64,000 nucleotides of DNA from Stenopsyche tienmushanensis (GCA_008973525.1 WACJ01000522.1:1364001-1428000), one strand, 5' to 3'; shown: positions 21,809-32,801, numbered from the stretch's first letter. Numbers and translations are program-made. The notes: generated by a model from the letters alone, not told the origin.

Positions 21809-22498
21809 TTAAAAACTGCACAACTTCAAATCAATGTGATGAAATGTAACAAAAATCGCATAAAAAAAATTTGCAAAGATTAAAAAATATTTTTTACGCA
21901 GTTTGTGATATGGAAACATGCAAATCTTAAGCTCGCGCTCGAATTTAAAAGCTCGTTCAGAATTTGAGTCATGTACAATAAACAGATTGACTGGTTTCTT
22001 GCATATTTTTTTAGGGGCAGGAGTTTCTTCCATTTCAATATCGTCTTCTGTTTCTTTCCTGCCATATAACATCAAACTAATGATGGCATTCAAGGGAGTA
22101 TCCTCAAGGAACTCATCGACATCATTTTGAGAAAAAGTATCAAAACCTTCTCTACCAAATTGATTTGCCAAAGTAATGATATCAGCTGACAATGTCGAAG
22201 TTTTTATTATTTCGCCATCTGTAACACATTCATGCCAAATTGCTTTCCAAACAAGAATTTAAAGTGTGTGGAGTAATCTGAGATACTGCACTTGAAACAT
22301 TACAACATTTTTCCAGACTTCAGGTACAGTTAATGACTCATTCTCTAGTTTCTTAATGTAATTCTTTTTTAAAGTGAAAATGATGCCCCGATCTAGTGGC
22401 TGAATTAAGCATGTCTTGTTGGATGGAAGGAATACTATTTTTACATTTGGATGTTCTAAATGTGGATGACTTGTGTTAAGCCTAAGATTATTATTCAT
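21809..22498 (-). pseudogene. Tigger/pogo-type (DDE_1) transposase C-terminus
   Basis: On the minus strand 22498-22259 reads HPNVKIVFLPSNKTCLIQPL and then DRGIIFTLKKNY. This is the hallmark between the second and third catalytic aspartates of Tigger/jerky proteins (H-P-N-V-x-V-x-F-L-P-P-N-T-T-S-L-x-Q-P-x-D-x-G-x-I). After a stop and frame change, IWHECVTDGEIIKTSTLSA and the 127-residue frame ending at 21809 continue the variable C-terminus. The N-terminal CENP-B-like helix-turn-helix domain and first aspartate are absent. No terminal repeats found. Confidence 0.8.
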
Positions 22499-23416
22499 TT
22501 AGGCTACATTTTATCCAGGATAAATGATCAGGGAATAAAGGTAAAACTGCAAACTAACTTTTCAAAAGCTATCTTATATTCTATGAAGCGTTTTTTTCAG
22601 CATTAATCTTCATCGCTTCTAATGATTTGACCGTTCCGAATTTATTAGCATCAAAGCACACATTCGCATCGAAATAACATCCGTGCTTTGAAAACGAATT
22701 TGAAATTAAATTACACACCTATTCAAATGTGAAAATATACCCCATTAAAAAAACACGGATCGCTCGAGGACATGCATCGGAATCCACTTTTATTTTTAGT
22801 TTTCCGCTCAACTTTGGGCTTAAATGCTCTAAATTTATAACAAAGGGGCCAAATTTTCAATATAAAAGCTGACGTCACTAGTGGATTTATCGTGTTTCCC
22901 CCAATAGTGTTTGATTAAAGTTTTACTGAACGCTGAAATAACTACAGCTGAAAGATTGATCAAGTATTGGTATGGTAAGTTTATTTACGGAGTGTTATTA
23001 AATACATTCCAGATCAAATCCAGATTGTAGTAAAATTATTTACTATGTTAATACTTTTGAAAGGCTGGAACTACAGGGTGCGGAAGGGAAATCACGTTAT
23101 TTTTTAAAAAAATAATAAAACAAACAGTATATTAGATATCAATTTAATTATTTTTTCACATCTAGAAAGTTAGATTACAAGGGATTTTGAGGTCAAGGAT
23201 TTTTTTTGTTTTGTTCGGTGGGGGTTTTCGCAGTCTATTTGCGACCTGCAAAGGGGCGCATGGTGTTGGTATCTGCCCACATTCAAAAAAAGAAGCTAAG
23301 CAAATGGCTGATTGCTCCAAAATTACAGATACTAGGTCTCGAACTGAGATAGTTACTTCGCCACACCCGAAGATAATCAGCAAGAAAAATCCAGGATCAG
23401 CAAGGAGAAGTTGATG
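22499..23416. other. AT-rich intergenic DNA, nothing certain
   Basis: TGACGTCA occurs at about 22871. Reverse-strand DNA at 23180-23415 is continuous with the LTR copy but does not resemble the other LTR ends. No gene seen. Confidence 0.4.
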
Positions 23417-23836
23417 AGTGAAATCTCCAAGGGCAGAGTTCCCGGGCGGCTCCCCGTCCCCATTTGCTTCTTCCGTTCTTCCATTGGACCACGATATTGC
23501 TAGACGAATGGATGAGAATAGACGGGCGTCGAATAGAAATACTATTTTCTTTAAATAACTATTTATTTCAGAAGAGAGAGAGATCTGGCTGCAGGAAGGA
23601 CGACTTCCCGCAGCCAAGGCTAATCGAGGATTCTCTCGACTCCCGCTTGCTGCGCGTCACTACCCAACCGGCAACGGTGCACGCGCAAGAAGCAATCGGT
23701 CAGTATGTAGGTGCAATGTCTCCGCAGGGCCACAAGAGATGGCGCTGTTAAAATAACACATTGCACCTGAAAAGAGATGGCAGATGTCTCTGTTAACAGC
23801 GCAACTACGCGGGGATGGTAAATTACCTACGCTACA
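23417..23836 (-). repeat. LTR, reverse orientation, 3' end truncated
   Basis: Starts TGTAGCGTAGGTAATTTACC at 23836 going down, carries the LTR hairpin (AGGTGCAATGT 23709-23719 with ACATTGCACCT 23758-23768) and the block with the AATAAATAGTTATTT polyadenylation region near 23550-23565. It loses similarity near 23420. ORFs at 23162-23617 and 23464-23751 lie over it and are not genes. Confidence 0.8.
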
Positions 23837-24572
23837 ATGGCATCTAACTTATTTATTTGCACTTGTATGTAGTTATTTTACTTAAAAATGCATTACACGT
23901 GAAAATGGACGAAAATTTCATCCCAAAAAAGACAAGTTTAAATGGTTATATATGCTTTTTTTAACACCTTCCTTCTTAATAATTAAGTGGGTAAAATCTA
24001 ATAGTTCTATAAATTTGAATGGTTTTAATATTTATAATTGAAAATGATAAATCCTTATTTATATGAGTCGATTCAAATGTCAAAATCGACTTTTCTCAAC
24101 AAACAAAAAAATAATGAGGGCTTAAAAAAAAGTTGTTAATATTAAATTCTAGGAAAATTTCATCAACTGAAATAAGTGGTATTTTGGCAAATTGTGATGA
24201 AATGCGGTTTCCGTAATTGGCCCCATTCGAAAACAAATAATATATAATTTAAGCAAATAAATTAGCCCGTTCGCAATAATAATTTATAGGGAATTTATAA
24301 CAGAATTGGCTTAATTACTCCAGGCCACGAAACAATATTTAGTATTTCAAGTTAATCGGTGCTACTGTGGTTTGCGAATATTGAGGATGATTCTATTTTT
24401 TTTCCTATGTAAATGTTGATTGCTGGACTTGAAAATAAGCTAATTTAACTATGAAATAGATGTGCAGAATGATTATAAACACTTTGTGCTCGCGATTATG
24501 CGTATTAACCCATTGGAAGCTACGAGATATGTTGATAAAGGGAGATTTATGTGGCTTTCTATTATTTATTAT
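23837..24572. other. AT-rich intergenic DNA
   Basis: No feature recognised. Confidence 0.5.
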
Positions 24573-24630
24573 GATTCTAAGAAGACCACCAATGATCTAA
24601 GAAGACCACTAATTATCTAAGAAGACCCCA
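24573..24630 (+). repeat. tandem repeat, three units of about 20 bp
   Basis: ATCTAAGAAGACCACTAATT occurs three times with small changes. Confidence 0.8.
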
Positions 24631-25764
24631 TACTCGATGGTTTTTAAATGGATATGGACAAATTCTATTATAATTATAATGTTAATTTACAGCACCATCT
24701 CGCCATCGATGTAGGAGTCGATCTCCGATTCTCGCACTTAGTATGCGAGAATGCTCTTTTAGCGTCAAACGAGTCCAAACGCACATATGCGCGATTACTC
24801 ATCAACGGGTTGAAATTACTTCTGGGAAACCTGCTTTAATGTCGTGGTGGAGATAACTCTTAATAGTTTTTAGCTCTGAAAAACATTCAGATGTATATCG
24901 CAAAGGGCTTCGTATAAGACTGAGTTGTTGGTTAGTTAAGTTGACGTTTGTCGTTGATAGCCCGCACAAAGTTAATTAAGGCCCCTTATAATCCGCAGGC
25001 CCCGGGCGAAGGCCCTCAAGTGTGACGCATCGCAAAACACGTGTCTTTATTTTTAATCACATCTCGGCCGTTTCTTCGTATAGCCGCAAAAATTTGCGGC
25101 AAAGGCGAGGGCCGCAAGCTTTCTCATCGGAGGGCGGCTTACGAGCTTAGGAGGGCGGCCCCGCCCAACTTGCGCCGTATATCAACATTCCGCACAAAAG
25201 TTGCTCCATTTGCAGGCTAACTTTCGACCAACTCTGCAAACGAGATAGCCCCGCAATCCTATCTTCTCAACTATCGGACGGGAAGCGAAATATCTTTCAG
25301 CGATCCTGACGAAAACTCCATAAAAGTAATGGCCCAACATCGGGCCTCTCCGCGGCTTTCATTTACTATGCTTCATTCATAGAAAAACTTTGCCCCGCGC
25401 CAATAAATTTCGGGCGAATAAATTTAAACGCAATCGCGATCGGGACTAAATTAAACAGTGGGAACTTAAATTTGTACCCGTTTAAGACGCCAACAAGCTA
25501 ACATTTGTAAAGCAATAAAATGGATTTATCGTCGAGGTCTGCATTCGCTTAATTCATTTATATGGTGAATTGATATAGCATTATTTGAATTTATAGCGAC
25601 ACTTCTGAGAATCTCTCAGTTTGTAATGACAATCTCACCGACCGCATTTTTTATTCCAGCATCCCAAAATACATCCCCTATATATCAGGCCAAAGCGTGG
25701 CTAACTCATGCCGAGCGATCTAAAATAAATGGGGTCACCCAAACATAGGGAACCATATCATACG
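24631..25764. other. intergenic DNA with a GC-rich block (24960-25480)
   Basis: The block contains CpG-rich words, including GGGCGG and CCCCGCCC boxes near 25130-25170, between AT-rich flanks. It has no long ORF. It could be a promoter-proximal CpG island or a conserved regulatory region. I see no TATA box, initiator or adjacent exon. Confidence 0.35.
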
Positions 25765-25860
25765 AGAGTAGTCCCAGAAGTACCCGACTTGCATAGATAT
25801 TGGTTGCTGTTAAAAAAAAATATTGGGTGACGAGTTTAATCGAGGCCGCACGATTAGGGA
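25765..25860 (+). mobile_element. mariner (family B) end fragment
   Basis: GAGTAGTCCCAGAAGTACCC, the family B terminal repeat, is followed within 40 bp by AAATATTGGGTGACGAGTTT, the degraded helix-turn-helix codons (VKYWV...RGRT). The intervening 5' region is deleted. Confidence 0.65.
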
Positions 25861-26070
25861 ATCCAATCCCGGACAGCTTTAGATGCTTATAAATCCCAGG
25901 ATTAAAAAACATAATCTCGAAAAATTCGAGATTGAAATTTTTATCTAACAGAAATCGTACACCTCATCATCACGACAAAGACTACTAAATCGAGATATTC
26001 CTGCCAAAATTTGGACGCTTGAAAATAGTGGCGTAACTACTAATTGACGAGCTTAGACGACGCCTAGGGG
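25861..26070. other. intergenic DNA with a perfect hairpin
   Basis: AATCTCGAA (25913-25921) and TTCGAGATT (25925-25933) form a perfect 9-bp stem with a 3-base loop. A flanking A run precedes it. Function unknown. Confidence 0.5.
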
Positions 26071-26335
26071 CAGTAACTGTTTCCCCACCGGTGATGTATT
26101 TACTACACATCGACTCTAATAATGGGAATATCGATATGAAATATAATAGATACGGGGCTCAGAATTTTTGTATTCCTCCGTAATATAATTACGAATCACA
26201 TCAAAGTATTATAGTATGTAGGTATTCATCTGCAGCGACGGAAATAAATTATTTGTCGGGAAATCGGGAAATTTGCGAGTTTTAGACCGTGTCTCAGCAG
26301 AAAGGAATTTTATCAGTCACATTGACGGTGTTATA
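26071..26335 (+). repeat. dispersed repeat, copy 2
   Basis: Near-identical to 1276-1525 from the CCGGTGATG motif onward. It ends about 25 bp before a hAT transposase scrap. Confidence 0.75.
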
Positions 26336-26363
26336 TGAAAATGGGGGCTCACGCGGTCATCAA

Positions 26364-26442
26364 CTCGAACTAGCATTTAAATATCAGATGACGATACCTC
26401 CAACGAGTGTGGAGGCTGAGCGTGCATTTTCAGCTGCTGCTG
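26364..26442 (+). pseudogene. hAT transposase scrap
   Basis: Reads LELAFKYQMTIPPTSVEAER then AFSAAAE in one frame, the start of the hAT dimerisation domain (usual form PATSxxSERxFSxAG). It ends at a junction with LTR sequence. Its sequence differs from the hAT at 20939, so it is another family member. Confidence 0.7.
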
Positions 26443-26513
26443 AATGCAATGTGCCAATTTAACAGTGCGAGCGCGCCCGCTCCGCCACGCAACATTGGTG
26501 TCAGAAGTGGGAT
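26443..26513 (+). repeat. deleted LTR with tRNA-Leu primer site
   Basis: GCAATGTGCCAATTTAACAG recalls the LTR start region. It is joined directly to the LTR end CGCCACGCAACA and then TGGTGTCAGAAGTGGGAT (26496-26513), the best primer-site copy in the window: 18 bases complementary to the tRNA-Leu 3' end, CCA included. Confidence 0.75.
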
Positions 26514-27979
26514 TTGTGTTCATCTTGCGATGTTTTCGGGTCGTATGATGACACTACATCATGTGGTGGGATGGAGATGGACAGGTGCCAAATAGAAATA
26601 TTATCGCCTCGACTCTGATCTGGTTGCGGGAAAAAAATATTTTTGCAGCCAAAGTTATCCGACGATTTTTTATGAGTATTTCTGGAATTATCCTTATATT
26701 AATGGAAAGATGTTGAATATTATTGTTTCAAATGCTGTAAAATCCTCAAATAAATTAATACATTGTTGGATAGTTTGCTTACAATCCATCATCATTTAAA
26801 GCTCTTTCATCGGCGAAACGTTTTTAATTAAGGCTCAAAGTGCTTGAAAATGGTCTATGAGCAGATAAAAAGAGATTTCATGTTCACCCAATCCGGCACA
26901 TTTATCTCGATGAAAACATGCAATAAAAGAGTTTTAATTCGATTTTACGTTTTAATTTGGAATCTCATGCTAGAACATAAATTCAGCGACCCAAGAAAAC
27001 TGCCATAAACAGATCTTGACCCACTTTTCAAGTGAGCGCTTGTGGCTCCATCCCCTAGGGGAAAACTTTTATTCGGTCGAAATTAAAAAATCAATTAGAT
27101 ATTATCATTAATATTTGATGCGGCGACGGATGAACGGATGCGATATTTATCATACGTATTCGCGGTCGTAACGGCGAACGGTCCGTACGAAGCATGACCT
27201 AACCAGGAAGGGTTTTCCTTTATTTTAGCCGTACCTTAATAGAGCTGTTTCCGAGTTTTGTTTTCCCTCGAGCAATACGCCTCACAATCTCAAAGAATAA
27301 CAAGAGGATATACGGAAAACATCCTCATCGCAGGTGAGCACAACGGGAAATCAATGAAAATGTTCTTTATACTTCTGCGAGAGGAAAAAATATGTACGAA
27401 ATTCGGCTTAGGCCCTCCCCTTCGACGAAACCTTTTAAGTTTTTTTTCCACCGAAGAAACATCTTGTTAAATTAAATAAAAGTGCCTCGAGGATCATTAA
27501 TTATTGGCAAGAGTTTTTTGAACGCTGTCGGTCTTTGGAAATTCTCATTGTGACTAAAAACATCGTTTATCAATTTTATGCAACGAGCTTCGACGCTATA
27601 CAAAGAGCGTGTTTTCTTTTAATGAAAACAATGTTTCAAATGCGTAGCTCAAAAATAAATGTCTCTGATGAAATGAAATTGAACGCTACAAGAGTCAAAC
27701 TTTATATAAATATGGCTTTAACACTAACCGGACCCGCATTTCACATAAACTTGATTTTAATCCAACGATAACTCCCAGATATATAGACGTCTTTATTCGT
27801 CCTGCCGAGTTGACTATTCGGCGCTCGATGGCCAAATTCGAGTCAAATGGTTCGATAAATAATCAACCAATACCTGTATGTTACTGATACGCAGGGTCTG
27901 TTTTATGGTATGAGAACGAGTCTCTGCCTCTTCTAAAGACCTCTAAAGACGCCTTGATGTTCACCTCATTGGGGCACCG
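26514..27979. other. intergenic DNA, nothing supported
   Basis: No transposon motif, splice-flanked coding run or repeat end seen. The ORFs at 27258-27470 and 27535-27771 have no domain. Confidence 0.45.
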
Positions 27980-28598
27980 CTCATACTAGGCGCCTTTCTT
28001 CTTCCCATTGAAGACGTTGCTGCCCTCAGATCCTTCACGGTGAAGGTTATATACAGCTCCTCTTCTCTTCGGGTGGGCGTTAGACTTCATGATACTCACC
28101 CATAAAACCCCAGGGGGGAGTCAACCCTACGCCCGTGGGCAACAGTAAACTCCTGGAGTAATGATGTGGAGTAGAGTTGCGCGAAAGTAGCCTCGTCGGT
28201 TTGCTCATAAAACGCTGCTAGGGTAGCACAGCTAACATGAGTTGGGTGCGCAGGTCACCCTGTGCTGCGCATCCATAAGGAGGTGTGTGGAACAATTGTT
28301 TACAGTAGTTGATGGAGACTATGTCAAAGGCTCACCACTATCCTCAACAGCCTAGGCATACAGGGGAGAACGGTTTTAGGCTGTTCGAACGGCGACTCGT
28401 CTCCGTGGCTAGGTACTAAGAATTACCGAACCGATACAAGCACCATGGCGAAGGGAACCCTTCTAACTGATGTTAGATTTGTGATGGCAGTGATTTCGCG
28501 ATAGTATTCCCTTGAAGTTTAGCTTAACCTTTGTCCTTCCTCCTCCATTGCACCTTTGAATGCACATGATCTGAAGCTGGCCTTTCCCGCGGAAACCC

Positions 28599-29028
28599 TG
28601 TGGGCGAGGAATCTTCGCACCCGTGGAATTTCACGGGTGGGCTTTAGCAAGCACCCTTGCGAGTAGTGTGGAGATTTTTACCCACTAAACCCCCCCCTCT
28701 GGCCTCCTCTGTCCCTCCGGTATATTCTTCGGAGGGGACAGGTGTCTGCTGTCACCCCGGCTACCGTTAAGTATTACCTGGTAGTGACGGCCGTGTGTCC
28801 CTCTTGGGCTCCTTCTATGTATGCACACTATTCAGCGTGCATCTCCTTGTATTGGGTGTCCTGCTCTTCAGGGTTAGGAGGAGGACGTCACCGGAGGCCG
28901 ACGTCTTAGTCGCTCGGCATCCTCTTTCTGTGTCATGACACTCGATGCGTATCCGCACCACGCATTCCACGCCCTGGCGTTGGTTAGCATCTTAGGGACC
29001 ATGCTGCTAGGAGAAATTGTAAAGTCCG
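28599..29028 (-). mobile_element. R1-clade LINE 3' end inside the leader repeat
   Basis: On the minus strand ORF2 ends at 28874, followed by a GC-rich 3' UTR holding TTTAGTGGGTAAAAATCTCC and CACACTACT. It ends GATTCCTCGCCCACAG at 28599, directly against leader sequence. It shares this 3' UTR grammar with the LINE at 3687. No poly(A) or target duplication is visible, so the junctions may have been trimmed. Confidence 0.75.
28874..29020 (-). pseudogene. LINE ORF2 last residues
   Basis: Reads MVPKMLTNARAWNAWCGYAS, then SVMTQKEDAERLRRR and a short serine tail to the stop at 28874. This is the usual ending of R1-type ORF2 (a W near an acidic helix, then MxxKExAER-R). 5'-truncated. Confidence 0.7.
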
Positions 29029-29289
29029 GGATAACCTGGAACAGACCATACTGCAGTGCAGGAAATGGGTTCGATTGTACCCCCAATCCAGTCAGTCGCT
29101 GTCTGATGTCTGTCGTCTTGCTCCTCTTCTCTGTTCGCCTGTTCAGCAGCAGGACCAGCAATGCGCATCTCGCACATCGGGAAAAGGGCGTCCACTGTCA
29201 TCTGTAAATCAATGCGGTTGTCGAGGAACTGATGCTCACTCTATTCCTGGCTGATAAGCACTTGCGATGGAAGAGTGTCGATCGATGGA

Positions 29290-29537
29290 ATGATGGATTC
29301 GATGCTAGAGAACGACAGCCTGGGGTAACTTTGCCTCCGAGATGATCGCATCTAAGAAAGATGCTGAAAGGATAAGGCGACGAGCTGAAGGCGATTGAAC
29401 CGAATAAGGCAAGGAAAGTGGGTTTTTAAGCCTGAGTGTCATCTCTGGCAAATGTCTAACGGTCGGACCAGGCTCGAAAAGGGATGGACAAGGAGGGTTT
29501 TTTAGTGAGTTAAATCGGAATTTCACACTACTACTAG
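29290..29537 (+). mobile_element. second LINE 3' end, forward strand
   Basis: DGMMDSMLENDSLG (29286-29328), then after a +1 shift FASEMIASKKDAERIRRRAE with a stop at 29396-29398, gives another R1-type ORF2 end. The 3' UTR continues to TTTTTAGTGAGTTAAATCGG and CACACTACTACTAG near 29537. It lies tail-to-head with the reverse LINE remnant about 260 bp away. Confidence 0.65.
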
Positions 29538-29654
29538 TTACGGTCCTGGTAGTATTTATAAAAAAATATCCCTTGAGGACAAAAGGGCCTGATTAAAACA
29601 ACACTGCTGTGCGTGAAAGTGTACGGGATAACCCCGATGCAGTCAAATTCTCTA

Positions 29655-30000
29655 AAAAGTCATATTTAGCGAAGAGGCCCATTTTTGGATGAATGGATGT
29701 GTGAAGTGTTAACAAGATGGCGTTACGTGCCACACAGCGCATATCACGATGGACATTCTACACGAGCAATTTGAGGACATGCATGAAATGGCCACCGATT
29801 TAACGTTCTTAGACTTCTTCCTTTGAACTTATATTAATTTGTAGGTATATGCGTATATATAGCAAACTATTGATGCCCTTAAAGTCAATATGACGTAAGC
29901 TATCCATCAAATTTAGCCAGATTTATGCGACAAAGTCATCGATATTAAACCTCCCGAATACGTGCAATTGAACACAACTGCAGCAAATATTTAAACAATG
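29655..30000 (+). pseudogene. Tc1/mariner-superfamily transposase C-terminal half
   Basis: One frame, interrupted by about six stops, reads IFSEEAHFWMNGCV, then QDGVTCHTAHITMDILHEQF, LTFLDFFL, QTIDALKVNMT, AIHQI-PDLCDKVID and YVQLNTTAANI. This order (FSDEAHF...QDGAxxHT...P-L-D-FLWG...RVxxCxxxxGxH) is that of IS630/Tc1-related transposases common in insects. It retains remnants of the second and third catalytic positions, and about 60 residues between FSEEAHF and QDG are deleted. Confidence 0.8.
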
Positions 30001-31141
30001 TTATATTTTTTAATAATTGCCATAGAATAATATTTTAAATAATAGAAAAAATATATTAATATTTTGTATATAACATGTTTTATTTATTTTTAAAAATAGA
30101 GCGTTCTTATTGAAATCCTCTGCATTTTTAGGGGGATTTTTTTTTCTTATATGGTGGTTTTCCATTTTCACCTTTGTGTCTAATTATGTTACGATAAGAG
30201 TTATTTTAATATGGAATGATCTATGAGTAAGTAGCAAAATTATCATAATTTCACTTGTAGATATTTATTTTTTCAAATCTTAAAAATCAGGTTAACCAAT
30301 ATCCCTGTGTGAGCGTAGAGATACATTTACTTCAGATTGATAGTAGTTGGATTCAGACGGAATATTCAAAAATGTGCAAAAAGATAAATGATTTACACCG
30401 AAAATAGCATGCTATTTTATCATTCGTGAATTTTATATAAATATTATTAAAAGCTTTGCTTATCATCGATTATTATATTTTTTCGGTTGCGTGCACGCGT
30501 AGATTCCCACCTCTGAAGCGCGCAAGGGTGGTCAAGGATGACATATGGAAATCGTTTTCCAGTTTATCTATATTTGATAAAAATACCCCCGGGCTCGTGT
30601 GGGCGTAAGGCTTTTATCTCTTACATATAAGCCCTCGTTTTTACCTCGGAAGCGACCGAAAAATATTCACGCACATATGCGGTCCGAATTCAATCTCTGT
30701 AAAATTGCAAATATTTCTGTTTGTCCTACTTAAAGTACGAGACGACATATAACTAAGCCCCGGGACCTGTTTCTTCCTACATGGGGAAAATGCTGATTTC
30801 TATCTCGGCCAAAACAATCTTATTATTTTCTTTCAGGACTCATAAATGAAATCGGCCCGAATAGTTCCAAAAAGTAAACATCGGTATCCCGTAGGACAAA
30901 ATGTATAGTAAATAAGCAGCATCAACATTTTCTGCCAGAAATATTTTTTTTGTTGATGTTGCAGATCTTTGTAATTTTGTATTTCTATTGTATTTCATTC
31001 GCAGAACAAATGTACAACCCATCAATTGACTTATATATGTGGGGTTTAAACTTAATACTTATATCCGATATTTCGAACCACCTATCGGGTTCATTTTCCT
31101 TCAAGTTAACCCTTGAAAATGTTTAATTAAAATTTAATGTA
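30001..31141. other. AT-rich intergenic DNA with a PLE-like hairpin motif
   Basis: At 31064-31107 the reverse strand reads GAACC-CGATAGGT-GGTTC followed by GAAATATCGG, a diverged copy of the core motif in the palindrome at 32505-32801. Otherwise nothing recognised. Confidence 0.45.
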
Positions 31142-31650
31142 TTAGGTTGTCCCATGAGTTTCTTTCGCAATGAACACTAAGATCTAATCATAGCCATGGT
31201 TGTAGAAAATCCGCGATATACTGTTCGCGAAAAAAGCTAACAAGTTAGAAATTCCACAAACATTCGTCCATAATCATCTGACAAAATTGGGCTACATCAA
31301 TCGTTCAGATGTGTGACTTCCTCATGAATGACTGACTCAAACTTCAGCGTATTTCAACATGCATTCTTCTTCTCCAATGACACAATAACCAACCTTTTTG
31401 AAGAGACTTGTCACTGGAGATGAAAGTTGGATACTCTATGAGAATATCCAACGTAAACGATCTTGGACCAAGGGTACAGAAGCTTTAACTGTAGCTAAAC
31501 CTGGCCTACATCCAAAAATAGTTTTGCTATGCATTTGGTGGGACTTGAAGAGGGTAGTTTATTATGGGCTACTTCAGCAAGGTGAAACGATCAATTCAAC
31601 AAAATATTGTTTCCAACTGATAATTGCATCCTTTAGATTGCTGATACTTT
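31142..31650 (+). mobile_element. mariner (irritans-like), 3'-truncated
   Basis: The left terminal repeat TTAGGTTGTCCCATGAGTTT equals that of the element at 36247-36766. It is followed by the start of the transposase (MVVENPRYTVRE), a large deletion, and the catalytic block. No right terminal repeat is present, and sequence after about 31640 is unrelated. Confidence 0.8.
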
Positions 31651-31652
31651 AA
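31398..31652 (+). pseudogene. mariner transposase, catalytic region
   Basis: An 84-codon frame opens with KRLVTGDESWILYENIQRKR, where the D of GDE is the first catalytic residue. It continues WTKGTEALTVAKPGLHPKIV and LLCIWWDLKRVVYYGLLQQG, ending ETINSTKYCFQL. In irritans-type mariners this leads to the second D, which is absent here. Upstream frames carry stops and the helix-turn-helix is only partly present, so no active protein is made. Confidence 0.8.
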
Positions 31653-32354
31653 GTTATAATATCGTCAGATAATAAAAAAATGATTATTTTAAAGTACGGA
31701 AGAGTTTCATTATGTTTTAAAGGTTTGTATGCAATCTACTCAAATAGGAATCGTTTATGGATTGCGTTGATTAACTTTTTTATTAAAAAATACAGGAAAA
31801 TAAATCTAAAACTCCATGGCAAATTTTCAACATTCCATGGGAGCTATAACATTTTTTACAGACTGAAATATGTGTACATTTTTATATATATTTTAGTATT
31901 CGTCGCCTTGATGAAAGCGCTCTAATCAACCCGACTTAAAAGCAAAAAACAAATATTTGAAGCCGAGCAAAAAAGGAATTGGAGCCTTGCGTTTGCACAT
32001 AAAGTGTCTTTTTTTAATAAAATATGGGAGCTTTTACAGCTGTCATAGCTTAAGACCGCAAATTCCTTAATCCGCCCCTGAGTCGAGTATTAGTGTAATC
32101 AAATGCTAATGGTTCCGAGGATAAAGTAAGATAAAATATGTCTTCTTTGATTACATTTTACACCCAAAAAAATATATGGGATATCCTTCAGGAGCAGTCG
32201 AATGGATCCATGTAAAATATTTTTTTGCTCCATGAAATTTGCATTCTATCGATGGATGGATAGTGAATTGCAATGGGTTATTTTAATAGCAAATTTAAAA
32301 TATTTTATAAATGTGTATTAAATTGATTTTCGTAAATTATGTTGAAATTGACAT
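31653..32354. other. AT-rich intergenic DNA
   Basis: The ORF at 31680-31925 is AT-driven and has no motif. Confidence 0.45.
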
Positions 32355-32465
32355 CGAAATAGGTCGAGGGCAAAATGCACTGGCTTTGAAAGCTGACGGT
32401 TTGCGGTTTGAACCCTTAGCGGTGAAGAAACTTTCAGCAAAGGTTTACTCTACCATTTGAACAAT
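32355..32465 (+). repeat. tRNA-derived SINE-like fragment
   Basis: AGGTCGAGGGC resembles an A box, GCACTGGCTTTGAAAGCTGA an anticodon arm, and GCGGTTTGAACCC (about 32401-32413) a B box. Spacing is tRNA-like. The tail is lost in the following (TA)n. Confidence 0.5.
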
Positions 32466-32478
32466 ATCGTGATCAGCC

Positions 32479-32504
32479 ATATATATATATATATATATAT
32501 ATAT
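32479..32504. repeat. (TA)n left of the palindrome
   Basis: About 13 units directly abutting the left arm of the inverted repeat. Confidence 0.9.
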
Positions 32505-32801
32505 AAATTATTTTAATTATTAAAATATTAATAAATAGCCGGGTGTTCGATCGCGTTAAGGTTTTTGGTAAAAAATTAAAAAACGAATTCTTTACCTTAT
32601 CCGATATTTCGGACCACTCGTCGGGTCCATTCTCAAGGATTGACTGAATTCAAGGATGACAGTCAATCCTTGAGAATGGACCCGACGAGTGGTCCGAAAT
32701 ATCGGATAAGGTAAAGAATTCGTTTTTTAATTTTTTACCAAAAACCTTAACGCGATCGAACACCCGGCTATTTATTAATATTTTAATAATTAAAATAATT
32801 T
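32505..32801. repeat. perfect 297-bp palindrome (141-bp arms, 15-bp loop)
   Basis: The left arm 32505-32645 is the exact reverse complement of the right arm 32661-32801; I found no mismatch or gap on reading both. The loop is GAATTCAAGGATGAC. Each arm holds the motif GGACC-CGACGAGT-GGTCC-GAAATATCGG (forward sense in the right arm, near 32678-32705). A diverged copy at 31064-31107 (reverse) has paired changes in the stem. Hairpin-plus-GAAA motifs of this kind occur in the terminal repeats of Penelope-like retroelements, some as hammerhead ribozymes. Here the catalytic core would be incomplete. An inverted pair of such terminal repeats is my best guess. Confidence 0.9.

Larger units (their letters stand above)
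27980..29110 (-). repeat. LTR-element internal domain, reverse, broken by a LINE
   Basis: On the minus strand it starts with CCAATCCAGTCAGTC-type sequence reversed near 29080-29110. It runs to about 29030, is replaced by LINE sequence to 28599, then resumes and runs through the CTAGCCACGG block (28400-28420), the hairpin (28244-28274) and the GATGAGCAAACCGACGA block (28190-28215). Order and content match the copy at 38480-39240. Confidence 0.75.

Noticed and set aside
32646..32720. Functional hammerhead ribozyme in the palindrome arms
   Set aside because: The GAAA and a stem II are present, but the CUGANGA core is altered (TTGAGAA) and stem III is not evident. Kept only as a Penelope-like remnant hypothesis.
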